Source: Rhodoplanes serenus
GTDB lineage: Bacteria > Pseudomonadota > Alphaproteobacteria > Rhizobiales > Xanthobacteraceae
Assembly (NCBI GenBank): GCA_945897515.1
Contig: CAMDFO010000012.1
Span: 26,732 to 90,731 of the forward strand
Direction of reading: 5' to 3'
Length of the DNA stretch: 64,000 nucleotides
Position numbers and translations under genes: made by a program. The notes beneath the pieces were generated by a model. The model saw only the letters and a program-made list of their open reading frames with translations, was not told the origin of the DNA and made no database searches. This document shows, piece after piece, positions 39,733 through 49,998 of this stretch (position 1 is the first letter of the stretch; every line of letters begins with the position of its first letter).

Positions 39733-40398
39733 TCAGTTCGGTGCGCGGCCGGGGCCGCTTTCGCCCGTGTTGCCGGTACGAAAGCGCTGAAGGCGCGCAA
39801 AACGCGCCAAAAACGTGTCCGTCGCAGGCCCGGCAAGCAGGGCTGCATGTACCACATTTGACCGGCCCAATGCCAAATCCAATTGGGCCGAGTTGAATTC
39901 CTTGACGACGACGATCCGGTCGGCGTCGGGGCGCGAGTGCAGCACCGCGGCGAGCTTGCGGACGCCGTCCGCCGCGCCCTCGGTGGCGTGGAGCAGGCCC
40001 ACCACCTTGTCCCGCATCAACGCCGCTTCCACCTTGCCGAACCCGGCGGGCACCTGCCCCGACTTGCCGGCGATCGCCAGCGCATCGAGCACGGCCCGGA
40101 CCATCAACTGCCCGGTGAACTCCACCAGCTCGGCCGGGACCTTGACGTCGCGCTTGAAGCCGCGTGCGAACGCCTTGCGGGCAACGGCCTCCGTCAGGAC
40201 GGCCTTGGTCGCGGTGACCCAAACCCCACGTCCGGGCAGCTTGCATTTGAGGTCGGGCACCACGCCATCGGGGCCGACCACGAAACGGATCATCTCGTCG
40301 ATCGGCTTCACCGTCCGGGTCGCGACGCACAATCGCTCCGTCACGGCGCCGCTGCGCGGGCCGGTGTCGAGCTCGTTGTCGTGCGTCGTTGCCAGCAT
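39733..40398 (-). CDS. ylxR: YlxR/DUF448 RNA-binding protein with L7Ae-like C-terminal domain
   Basis: 221 residues. The N-terminal YlxR fold is RLCVATRTVKPIDEMIRFV with GRGVWVTATKAVLTEAV; the C-terminal half (about 110-200) resembles the L7Ae/L30e RNA-binding fold (VVGLLHATEGAADGVRKLAA). This fused form is normal in alphaproteobacteria. It is thought to act with NusA and IF-2 on nascent RNA, but the precise target is not known. The gap to nusA is taken by a 45-bp stem-loop element. Confidence 0.93.
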   Translation of the reverse strand: MLATTHDNELDTGPRSGAVTERLCVATRTVKPIDEMIRFVVGPDGVVPDLKCKLPGRGVWVTATKAVLTEAVARKAFARGFKRDVKVPAELVEFTGQLMVRAVLDALAIAGKSGQVPAGFGKVEAALMRDKVVGLLHATEGAADGVRKLAAVLHSRPDADRIVVVKEFNSAQLDLALGRSNVVHAALLAGPATDTFLARFARLQRFRTGNTGESGPGRAPN

Positions 40399-40427
40399 GC
40401 CGTGGTGCTTAGTCTTTCAAAGTTTGG

Positions 40428-40472
40428 GCATGATCTTTTCGGAAAACCGGTTCCCACTTTTCCGGATCATGC
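40428..40472. repeat. GCATGATC stem-loop element, copy 1 (nusA-ylxR gap)
   Basis: Outer arms GCATGATC/GATCATGC, a TTTT bulge, inner arms CGGAAAA/TTTTCCG and an 11-base loop CCGGTTCCCAC: a 15-bp stem in total. The second copy at 44191 differs only by one swapped base pair. Confidence 0.85.
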
Positions 40473-40473
40473 C

Positions 40474-42090
40474 CTACGCTTGAGCTTCCGCCTCGGCGGT
40501 TTCGGCCGCGGCCTCGTCGGCCGGGGGCTTGGCGAGATCGGCCTCGGTGATCCAGCCGGCCTTGAGACGGGCCTGCATGATCATCGCCTCGGCTTCCTCG
40601 CGCGAAATCTCGAAGCCGTCGAGATAGCCGGCGTGCTTCGTGGTCTCGCCGTCCTTGCGCTCGGTCCAGCCGATCAGATCGTCGGTGGCGCAGCCCGCCA
40701 GGTCCTCGACCGTCTTGATTTCGTTCTCGCCGAACTTGACCATCATCTCGGTGGTCACGCCCGGGACTTCCTTCACCGCATCTTCCACGCCGAGTTCCTT
40801 ACGTTTTGCATCCAGCTCCGCTTCGAGCCTGGCGATATAGTCGCGCGCACGCATCTGCAGTTCGCGTGCGGTGTCTTCGTCGAAGCCTTCGATGCCGGAG
40901 ACCTCCTTCTCGTCGACCATGGCCAGCTCTTCGATCGAGCTGAAGCCTTCGGACGCGAGCAGTTGGCCGACCACCTCGTCGACGTCGAGCGCTTCCATGA
41001 ACATCTTGGTGCGATTCTGGAACTCGGCCTGCCGGCGCTCCGACTCCTCCTGCTCGGTGAGGATGTCGATGTCCCAGCCGGTGAGCTGCGACGCCAGACG
41101 CACGTTCTGTCCGCGGCGGCCGATCGCCAGCGAGAGCTGCTGGTCGGGCACCACCACCTCGATGCGCTCGCGCTCCTCGTCGAGCACCACCTTGGCGACT
41201 TCCGCCGGAGCCAGCGCGTTGACCACGAAGGTCGCGACGTCCTGCGACCACGGGATGATGTCGATCTTCTCGCCCTGCAGCTCGTTCACGACGGCTTGCA
41301 CACGAGAACCCCGCATACCGACGCAGGCGCCGACCGGGTCGACCGAGGAATCGCGTGAAATCACCGCGATTTTCGCGCGCGATCCGGGATCGCGGGCCAC
41401 CGCCTTGATCTCGACGATGCCGTCATAGATTTCCGGCACCTCCTGGGCGAACAGCTTGGCCATGAACTGCGGATGCGTGCGGGACAGGAAAATCTGCGGC
41501 CCGCGCGGCTCGCGGCGCACGTCGTAGATGAAGGCGCGGACCCGGTCGCCGTTGCGGAACACCTCGCGCGGCAGCATCTCGTCGCGCCGCACGATCGCTT
41601 CGCCGCGGCCGAGGTCCACGACCACGTTGCCGTATTCGACGCGCTTGACGATGCCGTTGACGATGTCGCCGATGCGGTCCTTGTACTCCTGGTACTGACG
41701 GTCGCGTTCGGCCTCGCGCACCTTCTGCACGATGACTTGTTTGGCGGACTGCGCGGCGATCCGGCCGTACTCCAGCGGCGGCAGCGGTTCGGCGATGCTG
41801 TCGCCGACCTGGGCCGCCGGATTGTGCCGCTTGCGTGCGTCGTCGAGGCTGATCTGCGCCGCCGTGTTCTCGACCGTATCGACCACCAGCAGGTGGCGCG
41901 CCAGCCGAAGCTCTCCGGTCTTGGCGTTGATCTCGGCATGCACGTCGGTCTCGGCGCCGTAGCGCGATCGCGCCGCCTTGGCGATCGCGTCTTCCATCGC
42001 GGTGATCACGATGTTGCGGTCGATCGACTTTTCGCGGGCGACCGCGTCGGCAATCTGCAACAGTTCGAGCCGGTTGGCGCTGACGGCCAT
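40474..42090 (-). CDS. nusA: transcription termination/antitermination factor NusA
   Basis: 538 residues. N-terminal domain [21 protein letters not shown]1 domain [22 protein letters not shown]1 and KH2 with [20 protein letters not shown] and [20 protein letters not shown], then helix-hairpin-helix-like C-terminal repeats and an acidic end. It controls pausing, termination and antitermination by RNA polymerase. Three bases follow rimP. Confidence 0.99.
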   Translation of the reverse strand: MAVSANRLELLQIADAVAREKSIDRNIVITAMEDAIAKAARSRYGAETDVHAEINAKTGELRLARHLLVVDTVENTAAQISLDDARKRHNPAAQVGDSIAEPLPPLEYGRIAAQSAKQVIVQKVREAERDRQYQEYKDRIGDIVNGIVKRVEYGNVVVDLGRGEAIVRRDEMLPREVFRNGDRVRAFIYDVRREPRGPQIFLSRTHPQFMAKLFAQEVPEIYDGIVEIKAVARDPGSRAKIAVISRDSSVDPVGACVGMRGSRVQAVVNELQGEKIDIIPWSQDVATFVVNALAPAEVAKVVLDEERERIEVVVPDQQLSLAIGRRGQNVRLASQLTGWDIDILTEQEESERRQAEFQNRTKMFMEALDVDEVVGQLLASEGFSSIEELAMVDEKEVSGIEGFDEDTARELQMRARDYIARLEAELDAKRKELGVEDAVKEVPGVTTEMMVKFGENEIKTVEDLAGCATDDLIGWTERKDGETTKHAGYLDGFEISREEAEAMIMQARLKAGWITEADLAKPPADEAAAETAEAEAQA

Positions 42091-42093
42091 CGC

Positions 42094-42813
42094 TCAGTCT
42101 CCCTCATGATGGGCGCGTCCGCTTTTGTTTGCGGGTGTGCGCCGGAAATTGTTGTGACGGCGGGCGTGGCCCGCCGGGACTTCGCCCATCGCGGGCGGCT
42201 GGTTGTCGTTCTGCGCTCCGGGTGAGTCAGCCTCATCGGCCAGCTCGCGCTCTGCCTGCTTGCTGCGCCGGAGCGCTTCCGCAATCAGCGCGTCGGTGAG
42301 CACGAGTCTCGCATCCGCCATGTCTTCGATCGGCAACAACACGTCTGCCTGATCCTCGGGCTTGGCGTCGTCGCGATGGACCCGCGCGCAATCGCCTTCG
42401 ACGCCGATCAGCATGCCGCGGAAGCGCTTGCGTCCATGAGCGGCGACTTCCATTTCGATTTTGACGACGTTGTTCGCATAGCGCTCGAAATCCGAGCGCC
42501 GCACCAGCGGACGGTCGATGCCGGGCGAGGACAGTTCGAGGCGATAGGCGCGGTCGATCGGATCGGCGGTGTCGAGCACCGGCGAGAGCGCGCGGGATGC
42601 GGTCTCGCAGTCGCCAACCGACATCGTGCCGTCGGGCCGCTCGGCCATGATCTGCACGGTGCAGCCTTCGCTGCCCGAGACTTTCACGCGCACCAGCCGG
42701 TAGCCCAGGTCTTCGAGCACCGGCTCGACGATCGCGGACACCCGCGCCGCCAAACCCGGCTCGACGATCAGGCGCCGCTCGACAGCCGGCGCATGGTTCT
42801 GGGTCTCGTTCAT
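42094..42813 (-). CDS. rimP: ribosome maturation factor RimP
   Basis: 239 residues: typical RimP core (about 15-190; [40 protein letters not shown]) with a longer basic and polar C-terminal tail common in Bradyrhizobium relatives. It aids 30S subunit assembly. First gene of the cluster rimP-nusA-ylxR-infB-rbfA-truB-rpsO-pnp. A terminator-like hairpin lies 78 bases upstream of its start, so expression may be set by attenuation. Confidence 0.96.
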   Translation of the reverse strand: MNETQNHAPAVERRLIVEPGLAARVSAIVEPVLEDLGYRLVRVKVSGSEGCTVQIMAERPDGTMSVGDCETASRALSPVLDTADPIDRAYRLELSSPGIDRPLVRRSDFERYANNVVKIEMEVAAHGRKRFRGMLIGVEGDCARVHRDDAKPEDQADVLLPIEDMADARLVLTDALIAEALRRSKQAERELADEADSPGAQNDNQPPAMGEVPAGHARRHNNFRRTPANKSGRAHHEGD

Positions 42814-42891
42814 CCGGTCGCTTCTGATGCCGTAAGTTGTTGTTCCTGCGGTATTTTTATCAGCGGCCCGCCGCGGCGGGGTTCGGCTAAC

Positions 42892-42922
42892 AAAAAAGAG
42901 CGGGTCCCGGGGGGCCCACTCT
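42892..42922 (-). terminator. terminator-like hairpin in the rimP leader
   Basis: On the minus strand AGAGTGGGCCCC pairs with GGGACCCGCTCT (one G-T pair, one mismatch) around a two-base turn, followed directly by TTTTTT. It lies between the presumed promoter and the rimP start at 42813, so it could act as an attenuator for the whole cluster or end a short upstream RNA. Confidence 0.7.
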
Positions 42923-42950
42923 CACAAGCCGATCTGACTGATGAGGATCC

Positions 42951-42967
42951 ATACAGACGGTCTGTAT
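42951..42967. promoter_or_regulatory. perfect 17-bp palindrome, operator-like
   Basis: ATACAGAC-G-GTCTGTAT is perfectly symmetric around one base. Size and symmetry are typical of TetR-family operators. It lies between the divergent rimP cluster and the DUF2336 gene at 43092. No TetR gene is in the window. Confidence 0.6.
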
Positions 42968-43091
42968 GAACGGGCGGAATATAGCCATTTGGCGATCTGG
43001 TGCAAGGGAGAGTTTGGCTAACGGTTCATTCACCAAGCCCATTTAGTTTGAATGAAGGCTGCGGTGTGCGCGCGGCCGTCAGGGCTTTTGT

Positions 43092-44177
43092 ATGTCGGCG
43101 TCCGCGTCACTGATTCCCGAGCTCGAAGACGTCATCCAGCACGGCTCGGCCGAGAAGCGCGCGAAGACGCTGCAGCGCATCGCCAACCTGTTCGTCGATA
43201 GCGCTCCCCAATTCAACGAAGATCATATCGGTTTGTTCGACGACGTGCTGTGCCGGCTGGTCGTCGAGATCGAATCGAAGGCGCTCGCCGAGATGTCTCA
43301 GAGCCTGGCGCCGATCCCGAATGCGCCCTCCGAGCTGATGCGCAAGCTCGCGCATGACGACGATATTATAATCGCCGGTCCGGTGCTCGCCCAATCGGCG
43401 CGGCTCAAGGACGTCGACCTGGTCGACATCGCCAAGACCAAAGGACAGGCGCACCTGTTCGCGATTTCCGGCCGCGACGGCATCGGCGAGTCCGTCACCG
43501 ATGTGCTGGTGCGGCGCGGCGATCCCGAGGTGGTGCACAGCGTCGCGGGGAATCAGAGCGCACGCTTGTCGGATGGCGGCTTTTCCGCGCTGGTGCAGCG
43601 TTCCCAGACCGACGGCGCGCTGGCCGAAAAGGTCGGCGCGCGGCCCGATATTCCGCCTCACCTGTTCCGCGATCTGCTGGTGCGGGCGACCGCGGTGGTG
43701 CAGCAGCGGCTGCTGGCTTCGGCCCGGCCGGAAACGCAGACCGAGGTCCGGCGCGCGCTCGACAAGGTCACCAAGGACTTCGGCAAGGAAACCACGCGCG
43801 ACTATTCCGAAGCGCTGCGCACCGTGTTCGAGATGCAGCAGGCCGGCAAGCTCGGCGAGCCCGAGCTTGTCGAGTTCGCGCAGGACCGCAAATACGAGGA
43901 GATGGTTGCCGCGATCTCGCTGCTTAGCGACGTGCCGGTCGAGGCGGCAGACCGCCTGATGGGCGGCGATCGGCCGGACCCGATCCTGATCCTCTGCAAG
44001 GCCAAGGCCTACGGCTGGCCGACCGCGCGCGCGATCATCATGTCGCGGCCGAGCGCCAAGGGAACGTCGAGCCATTCGCTCGACGCCGCATTTGCGAATT
44101 TCGAGAAGCTTTCGCCGGCGACCGCCCAGCGCGTGGTTCGGTTCTGGCAGGTGCGCGACCCGGATGCGGTCGCGTAG
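43092..44177 (+). CDS. DUF2336 protein
   Basis: 361 residues, mostly helical, without signal peptide or membrane segment. It matches the alphaproteobacterial DUF2336 family: an N-terminal helical repeat part (SAEKRAKTLQRIANLFVDSA), the DDDIIIAGPVLAQSARLKDV segment near 90, and a C-terminal part with LILCKAKAYGWPTARAI. Function of the family is unknown; HEAT-like repeats suggest protein binding. Unlike its neighbours it is on the plus strand and splits trmB from rimP. No clear ribosome site before the ATG. Confidence 0.88.
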   Translation: MSASASLIPELEDVIQHGSAEKRAKTLQRIANLFVDSAPQFNEDHIGLFDDVLCRLVVEIESKALAEMSQSLAPIPNAPSELMRKLAHDDDIIIAGPVLAQSARLKDVDLVDIAKTKGQAHLFAISGRDGIGESVTDVLVRRGDPEVVHSVAGNQSARLSDGGFSALVQRSQTDGALAEKVGARPDIPPHLFRDLLVRATAVVQQRLLASARPETQTEVRRALDKVTKDFGKETTRDYSEALRTVFEMQQAGKLGEPELVEFAQDRKYEEMVAAISLLSDVPVEAADRLMGGDRPDPILILCKAKAYGWPTARAIIMSRPSAKGTSSHSLDAAFANFEKLSPATAQRVVRFWQVRDPDAVA

Positions 44178-44190
44178 CTTTTTCGTTTGA

Positions 44191-44235
44191 GCATGATCTT
44201 TTCCGAAAACCGGTTCCCACTTTTCGGGATCATGC
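44191..44235. repeat. GCATGATC stem-loop element, copy 2
   Basis: Same 45-bp layout as copy 1 but with inner arms CCGAAAA/TTTTCGG in place of CGGAAAA/TTTTCCG: the two substitutions keep pairing. It sits between the convergent DUF2336 and trmB genes, where it could end transcription from either side. Confidence 0.85.
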
Positions 44236-44239
44236 TCCC

Positions 44240-44935
44240 TCAACGTCGCCGGAAGATCAGATAGCAGGGCACGCGGCCTTCGCGCTTGGCCTTGGCTTCG
44301 TAGCGCGTGCTGGTGAACCCCGGCCACGGCAGCCGCCAATCGTCCGCCTGCTCCGCGGTCCAGCCGAAATCGGGCGAGCGCATCAGCCGCAACAGCGTCC
44401 AGGCTACGTAATCGGGAATGTCGCTGGCGAAACGGAATTCTCCGTCCCGGCGCAGGATGCGCGCGATCTGCGCAACGCTGGCGTCCTGGACGAACCGGCG
44501 CTTCCAGTGCCGGCGTTTCGGCCACGGATCGGGATACAGCAGATCGACGCGCGCGAGACCGGCGGCGGGGAGCCACGCCAGCAAGTCGGTCGCGTCGCCG
44601 TGATGCAGGCGGATGTTGCGGAGCTTGCGCTCCTCGATTGCGGCCAGCGCCTTGGCCATGCCGTTGACGAACGGCTCGACGCCGATGAACCCGGTGCGCG
44701 GATGACGCTCGGCCTCCGCGATCAGGTGCTCGCCGCCGCCGAAGCCGCTCTCCAGACGCACGTCGTCGACGCCATCGAACAGCGTGCGGAGATCGGCCGG
44801 CGCGGGTTTCGTGAGATCGAGCGCGAGCCGCGGCAGCAGCGTATCGAACAGCGCGGCCTGCCGGGCACGCAAGGGATGACCCTTGCGCCGGCCGAAGAAT
44901 GCGCCGTGACGAGAGGACTCTGCTTGATCGCTCAC
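44240..44935 (-). CDS. trmB: tRNA (guanine-N7-)-methyltransferase
   Basis: 231 residues from the GTG at 44935; a GTG at 44953 (six residues longer) falls within the end of a palindromic repeat and is less likely. TrmB marks: [23 protein letters not shown] motif [11 protein letters not shown], and [20 protein letters not shown] with the catalytic aspartate. It methylates G46 of tRNAs. Downstream of metK, as is usual in Rhizobiales. Confidence 0.95.
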   Translation of the reverse strand: MSDQAESSRHGAFFGRRKGHPLRARQAALFDTLLPRLALDLTKPAPADLRTLFDGVDDVRLESGFGGGEHLIAEAERHPRTGFIGVEPFVNGMAKALAAIEERKLRNIRLHHGDATDLLAWLPAAGLARVDLLYPDPWPKRRHWKRRFVQDASVAQIARILRRDGEFRFASDIPDYVAWTLLRLMRSPDFGWTAEQADDWRLPWPGFTSTRYEAKAKREGRVPCYLIFRRR

Positions 44936-44948
44936 CGCGCTATCCGTT

Positions 44949-45024
44949 GTCACCCGCGGGCTTGACCCGCGGGTCCATCATTTAACGAAGCAGATGGATC
45001 GCCGGGTCAAGCCCGGCGATGACA
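44949..45024. repeat. GTCAT/ATGAC palindromic repeat between metK and trmB
   Basis: GTCACCCGCGGGCTTGACCC is mirrored by GCCGGGTCAAGCCCGGCGAT then GACA, with a short spacer. Confidence 0.8.
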
Positions 45025-45056
45025 GCGGTGGGCGCCGGCCGGCGTTGCCAATCGTC

Positions 45057-46325
<1,269 letters not shown>

Positions 46326-46514
46326 CGTGGACACTCCTAGCCTGTGAATGGCGGGCTTTGGGCGCCTCGCCGGGTCAGATTGCGGAAGTGTTCTTGCAGT
46401 GTCCCGGAACCCGGTCAAGATGTGGGCGAGCGTGGGCGAACGTCCCGGTCGCATTGCGGCGGCCTGGCTTTACGGCTTGGGCTTTACGATTTGACCCTTG
46501 CGGCTTGGGCGCGT

Positions 46515-46934
46515 TCAGCGCTCGGCGTCGCTGACGATCTGCTCGACCAGATCGACGATCCGGCGGCGGAGCTTGGCATCCTTGATCCGCATGAATGCCT
46601 TGGTCAGCGCAAGCCCGTCCGAGGTCGCGAGGAAGTCGGCCACGTAGGCCGGCGACGGCGCTTCGGCCATCCCGTCGGGATTCTGAAATCCCGGCACGTT
46701 CGGCGCGCCGTCGAAAAAGAACGACACCGGCACCTGCAGGATGTGCGCGATCTGCTGCAGCCGGCTCGCGCCGATGCGGTTCGCGCCCTTCTCGTATTTC
46801 TGGACTTGCTGAAAAGTCAGGCCGAGGGCGTCGCCAAGTTTTTCCTGGCTCATCCCCAGCATCATCCGACGCATGCGCACTCGAGCACCAACGTGCTTGT
46901 CAGTTGGATTGGGGGCCTTCTTCGCAGCAATCAT
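46515..46934 (-). CDS. XRE-family regulator upstream of metK
   Basis: 139 residues. Helix-turn-helix: ARVRMRRMMLGMSQEKLGDA, LGLTFQQVQKYEKGANRIGA, then a C-terminal dimerisation or effector part ending RRRIVDLVEQIVSDAER. It matches the small regulator (PhrR/SinR-like) that sits between lnt and metK across Rhizobiales, which in relatives has been tied to stress and pH responses. Twin 12-bp repeats lie about 160-195 bases before its start and may be its own operator. Confidence 0.93.
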   Translation of the reverse strand: MIAAKKAPNPTDKHVGARVRMRRMMLGMSQEKLGDALGLTFQQVQKYEKGANRIGASRLQQIAHILQVPVSFFFDGAPNVPGFQNPDGMAEAPSPAYVADFLATSDGLALTKAFMRIKDAKLRRRIVDLVEQIVSDAER

Positions 46935-47096
46935 GATCTCGTAAGCTCCTTTACTAATTCCGCGTATTACTCACACTTCAACTCCGCGCGCAATCCGTGA
47001 AATGCACGCACTCGTTGTCACCGTCAAAAATTAGTGAAAGTTGATCTCCCATTTTCGTCGAATTGAATGCGTCGGAAATTGCTGCGGCGAAACAAC

Positions 47097-47128
47097 TTAG
47101 TGATCTAACATCAATTTTAGTGATCTAA
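47097..47128. promoter_or_regulatory. paired TTAGTGATCTAA repeats upstream of XRE gene
   Basis: TTAGTGATCTAA occurs exactly at 47097-47108 and 47117-47128, 20 bases start to start, so on the same DNA face. Related words lie between them and the gene: TTAGTGAAAG at 47031, and TTACTAA (46951) and TTACTCAC (46966) in the other orientation. The stretch is AT-rich. Probable operator of the XRE regulator. Confidence 0.6.
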
Positions 47129-47201
47129 GCATCGCAGTGAAACAGCTTTTCAAAGCAGCGGCAGAGCACACCCCGATTGCGGCGCTCGCAAGGCAAATTT
47201 A

Positions 47202-48827
47202 TTAACGGCCGCTCATCCGGCGGCGGACGACCACAACTATTCCAGCACCCATCAATAATAGCACTACGCCATCACCGGTCCTCACGTAGATCGGAGGATC
47301 GATCCGGCGCGGCAGCGCGGCGTCTAGCACGCCCTCCGTTCCGAGTGGAAGCGACTTGATGACGCGTCCGAGCGGATCGATCACCGCAGAAATGCCGGTG
47401 TTGGCGGCGCGCACCAGCGGCAGCCCTTCTTCGATCGCGCGGATGCGCGATTGCTGGAAGTGCTGATAGGGCCCGGTGCTGATCCCGAACCAGCCGTCGT
47501 TGGTAAGATTGACCAGCCAGCCGGGCCGCTCACCGCGCGGCACCGCCTCGCCTGGAAAAACGATCTCGTAGCAGATCAGCGGCAGAAAACGCGGCGCACC
47601 GGGCACTTCCAGCGCGCGGCGCCGGTCGCCCGCGATGAAGCCGCCTTGCACCTTGGTGAGCTGCTTCAAGCCGAGCGCTTCCAGAAAATTCTGGAAAGGC
47701 AGGAATTCGCCGAACGGTACGAGATGCACCTTGTCGTAAACCGAGAGGATGGAGCCGTCGTGATCGACGACGTAGACGGAGTTGTAGGCACGCGTAATGC
47801 TTGCGCCCGGAGCGATCTCCGGCGCGCGCACGCCGCCGGTAATCAGCACGGTGCCGCGTGGAAGCAGGTCGGCGATCTGGGCGAGCGCATCGGCTTCGCG
47901 CGTCAGGAAAAACGGAAACGCCGACTCCGGCCATATCAAATGAGTTGCATCGCGCACACCCGTTGATTGTGGACCGGTCGACCGGTCGGACAGCGCGATG
48001 TAGTGGCTCATCACCTGCTGCTTGTTGGCGTAGTTGAACTTCACATCCTGCTGTAGATTGGGTTGCATGATCCGCAATCGCACGTTGTCGACGAACTGCG
48101 TGGGATTGCGCGCGAGACGCAGCGTGCCGTAGAGCGCCAACGCCGCCAGCACCAGCACGCCGATGACGAGCGGCAGCCACCGCCGCCGCGTATCGCTGCG
48201 CTCGTCGGCGAGTACGGCAGGGCTCGCAAAGATTGCGACCGCAACAAATGTCAGGCCCCAGATTCCCATCAGCGACGCGGCCTGCGCTAGCACCAGTGGT
48301 CCGGTCAGCGCGTAGCCGTAGGCATTCCACGGGAAGCCGGTGAACAGATGCCCGCGCAGCCACTCGGCGGCGGTGAGCGCCACCGCGAGCGCGACGATGC
48401 GGATCGGCCCGCGCGTCCACATCGCCCGCGCCAGCGCGAGGCCGAGGCCGGTGTACACGGCCATCCCGGCCGGCAACGCGGTGACCGCGAACGGCAGCAG
48501 CCAGCCGAAGGTCTTGGCGTCGACCAGGAAGGCGTGACCGACCCAGTAGAGTCCCACGAGGAAATAGCCGAAGCCGAAACACCAGCCGGCGGCGCCGGCG
48601 CTCAGCACGCCGCCGAAACGTCCGGCCGCTGAGCCGTCGACCAGCCACACCAGCACTGGAAATGTGAAGAACAGCAGCGGCCACATGTCGGTCGGCGCCA
48701 GGGCCAGCGCCGAGAGCGCGCCGGCCGCGAAGGCGATCAGGGCGCGCTTCCAACCCCAGGCCAGAACGACGGCGTGCGCGAGCCGCGTAATCGTCATGGT
48801 CGGCGGTTGGGTCTCGACAGCGGTCAC
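47202..48827 (-). CDS. lnt: apolipoprotein N-acyltransferase
   Basis: 541 residues from a GTG overlapping the preceding stop (GTGA); an ATG ten codons later is also possible. About six membrane segments are followed by the nitrilase-like domain with catalytic glutamate in LIWPESAFPF, lysine in YDKVHLVPFGEFLPF and cysteine in LPLICYEIVFPGE, then a last membrane helix. It adds the third acyl chain to lipoproteins at the inner membrane. Confidence 0.97.
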   Translation of the reverse strand: MTAVETQPPTMTITRLAHAVVLAWGWKRALIAFAAGALSALALAPTDMWPLLFFTFPVLVWLVDGSAAGRFGGVLSAGAAGWCFGFGYFLVGLYWVGHAFLVDAKTFGWLLPFAVTALPAGMAVYTGLGLALARAMWTRGPIRIVALAVALTAAEWLRGHLFTGFPWNAYGYALTGPLVLAQAASLMGIWGLTFVAVAIFASPAVLADERSDTRRRWLPLVIGVLVLAALALYGTLRLARNPTQFVDNVRLRIMQPNLQQDVKFNYANKQQVMSHYIALSDRSTGPQSTGVRDATHLIWPESAFPFFLTREADALAQIADLLPRGTVLITGGVRAPEIAPGASITRAYNSVYVVDHDGSILSVYDKVHLVPFGEFLPFQNFLEALGLKQLTKVQGGFIAGDRRRALEVPGAPRFLPLICYEIVFPGEAVPRGERPGWLVNLTNDGWFGISTGPYQHFQQSRIRAIEEGLPLVRAANTGISAVIDPLGRVIKSLPLGTEGVLDAALPRRIDPPIYVRTGDGVVLLLMGAGIVVVVRRRMSGR

Positions 48828-49990
48828 GGTGCGGGCGGGGTTTTTGGCGGAGGAGCTTCGGGCGAAAGCTTGCTCGATTCATCTCCCGCCGGAGCGGCCA
48901 GCGGCGCCAGGGTGATGGTCGCTTCCGGCGTCGTGTAACGGCGGCGGCCCTCACGGTCGCGCTCGACCGGACGGTTCTTGTTGCGGTGGATTCTGACTCG
49001 TTTGACGCGGCGCGGATCGGCATCCAGCACCTCGATCTCGAAACCGGTCGGACCGGCGACCAGTTCGCCGCGCAGCGGCAGGCGTCCGCCTTGCGCCACC
49101 AGGTAACCGCCGAGCGTGTCGACTTCCTTGCCCGCGTCACCGACATCGAAATCCGGGCCGACCGCGGCCGTCACGGCTTCGAGGCTGGCCCGCGCGTCGG
49201 CGACGAACGCGCCGTCCGGCTGCCGCACGATGGCGGGCGGCGTGTCGTCGTCGTGCTCGTCGGAAATATCGCCGACGATCTGCTCGACGATGTCCTCCAT
49301 GGAAACGAGTCCATCGGTGCCGCCGTATTCGTCGACCACCAGCGCCAGGTGGATGTGGGTGGTCTGCATCCGGGTGAGCAGGTCGAGCGCCGGCATCGAG
49401 GGCGGCACGAACAGAATCTCGCGCACGATCTTGGCGGCCTGCAGCGGCAGCAGCAGATCGACTGCCTTCAAATCGATTCCCGCCGGCAGCGGCTTCTTGC
49501 GTTTGAGGTTCTTCTCCGCGCTGGCTTCGGCGCGCGTCGTCACGAACGCAAGCAGGTCGCGGATGTGCACCATGCCGATCGGATCGTCGAGCGTGTCGTT
49601 GTAGACGACGAGCCGGGAATGCGCCGCGACCCGGAACACCTTCATCAGATCGCCGAGCGATATCTCCTGCTGCACGGCGACGATGTCGGCGCGCGGCACC
49701 ATGACGTCCTCGATCCGGCGCTCGCGCAGCGCCAGGATGTTCTGGAGCATGGTTCGTTCGGTCGGCGAGACGCCGGTTTCGCCCGGGACCGCTGCTTCCA
49801 GCACGACCTCGAGGTCGGCGCGGGTCGGTCCGCTTTTCCAGCCGAACAACGCGCGCGCGATCCGGGCGAAGAAGCTTTCGCTCTCGGCGGTCAGGTTTAT
49901 CGGTTGCGCGACCGGAACCGGCAGGTTGCGCTGCTCGCCGGGTGCGGCGGCCGGCTCTGCCGTGCGATCCGTTGCGTGAATGTCACTCAT
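48824..49990 (-). CDS. CBS-domain/CorC_HlyC protein (TlyC-like)
   Basis: 388 residues from the ATG at 49990. Two CBS domains (about 90-230; RRIEDVMVPRADIVAVQQEI, then TRMQTTHIHLALVVDEYGGTDGLV) and a C-terminal CorC_HlyC/transporter-associated domain. No membrane part, so it resembles CorC, linked to magnesium and cobalt efflux, although older names say hemolysin. The proline-rich end is poorly conserved. In the fixed order ybeY-CBS protein-lnt. Confidence 0.93.
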   Translation of the reverse strand: MSDIHATDRTAEPAAAPGEQRNLPVPVAQPINLTAESESFFARIARALFGWKSGPTRADLEVVLEAAVPGETGVSPTERTMLQNILALRERRIEDVMVPRADIVAVQQEISLGDLMKVFRVAAHSRLVVYNDTLDDPIGMVHIRDLLAFVTTRAEASAEKNLKRKKPLPAGIDLKAVDLLLPLQAAKIVREILFVPPSMPALDLLTRMQTTHIHLALVVDEYGGTDGLVSMEDIVEQIVGDISDEHDDDTPPAIVRQPDGAFVADARASLEAVTAAVGPDFDVGDAGKEVDTLGGYLVAQGGRLPLRGELVAGPTGFEIEVLDADPRRVKRVRIHRNKNRPVERDREGRRRYTTPEATITLAPLAAPAGDESSKLSPEAPPPKTPPAP

Positions 49991-49998
49991 GGCCAGCC

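Noticed and set aside
46326..46514. Possible SAM riboswitch in the metK leader
   Set aside because: No known SAM riboswitch core pattern could be recognised by eye in this 190-base stretch; a covariance-model search would decide.
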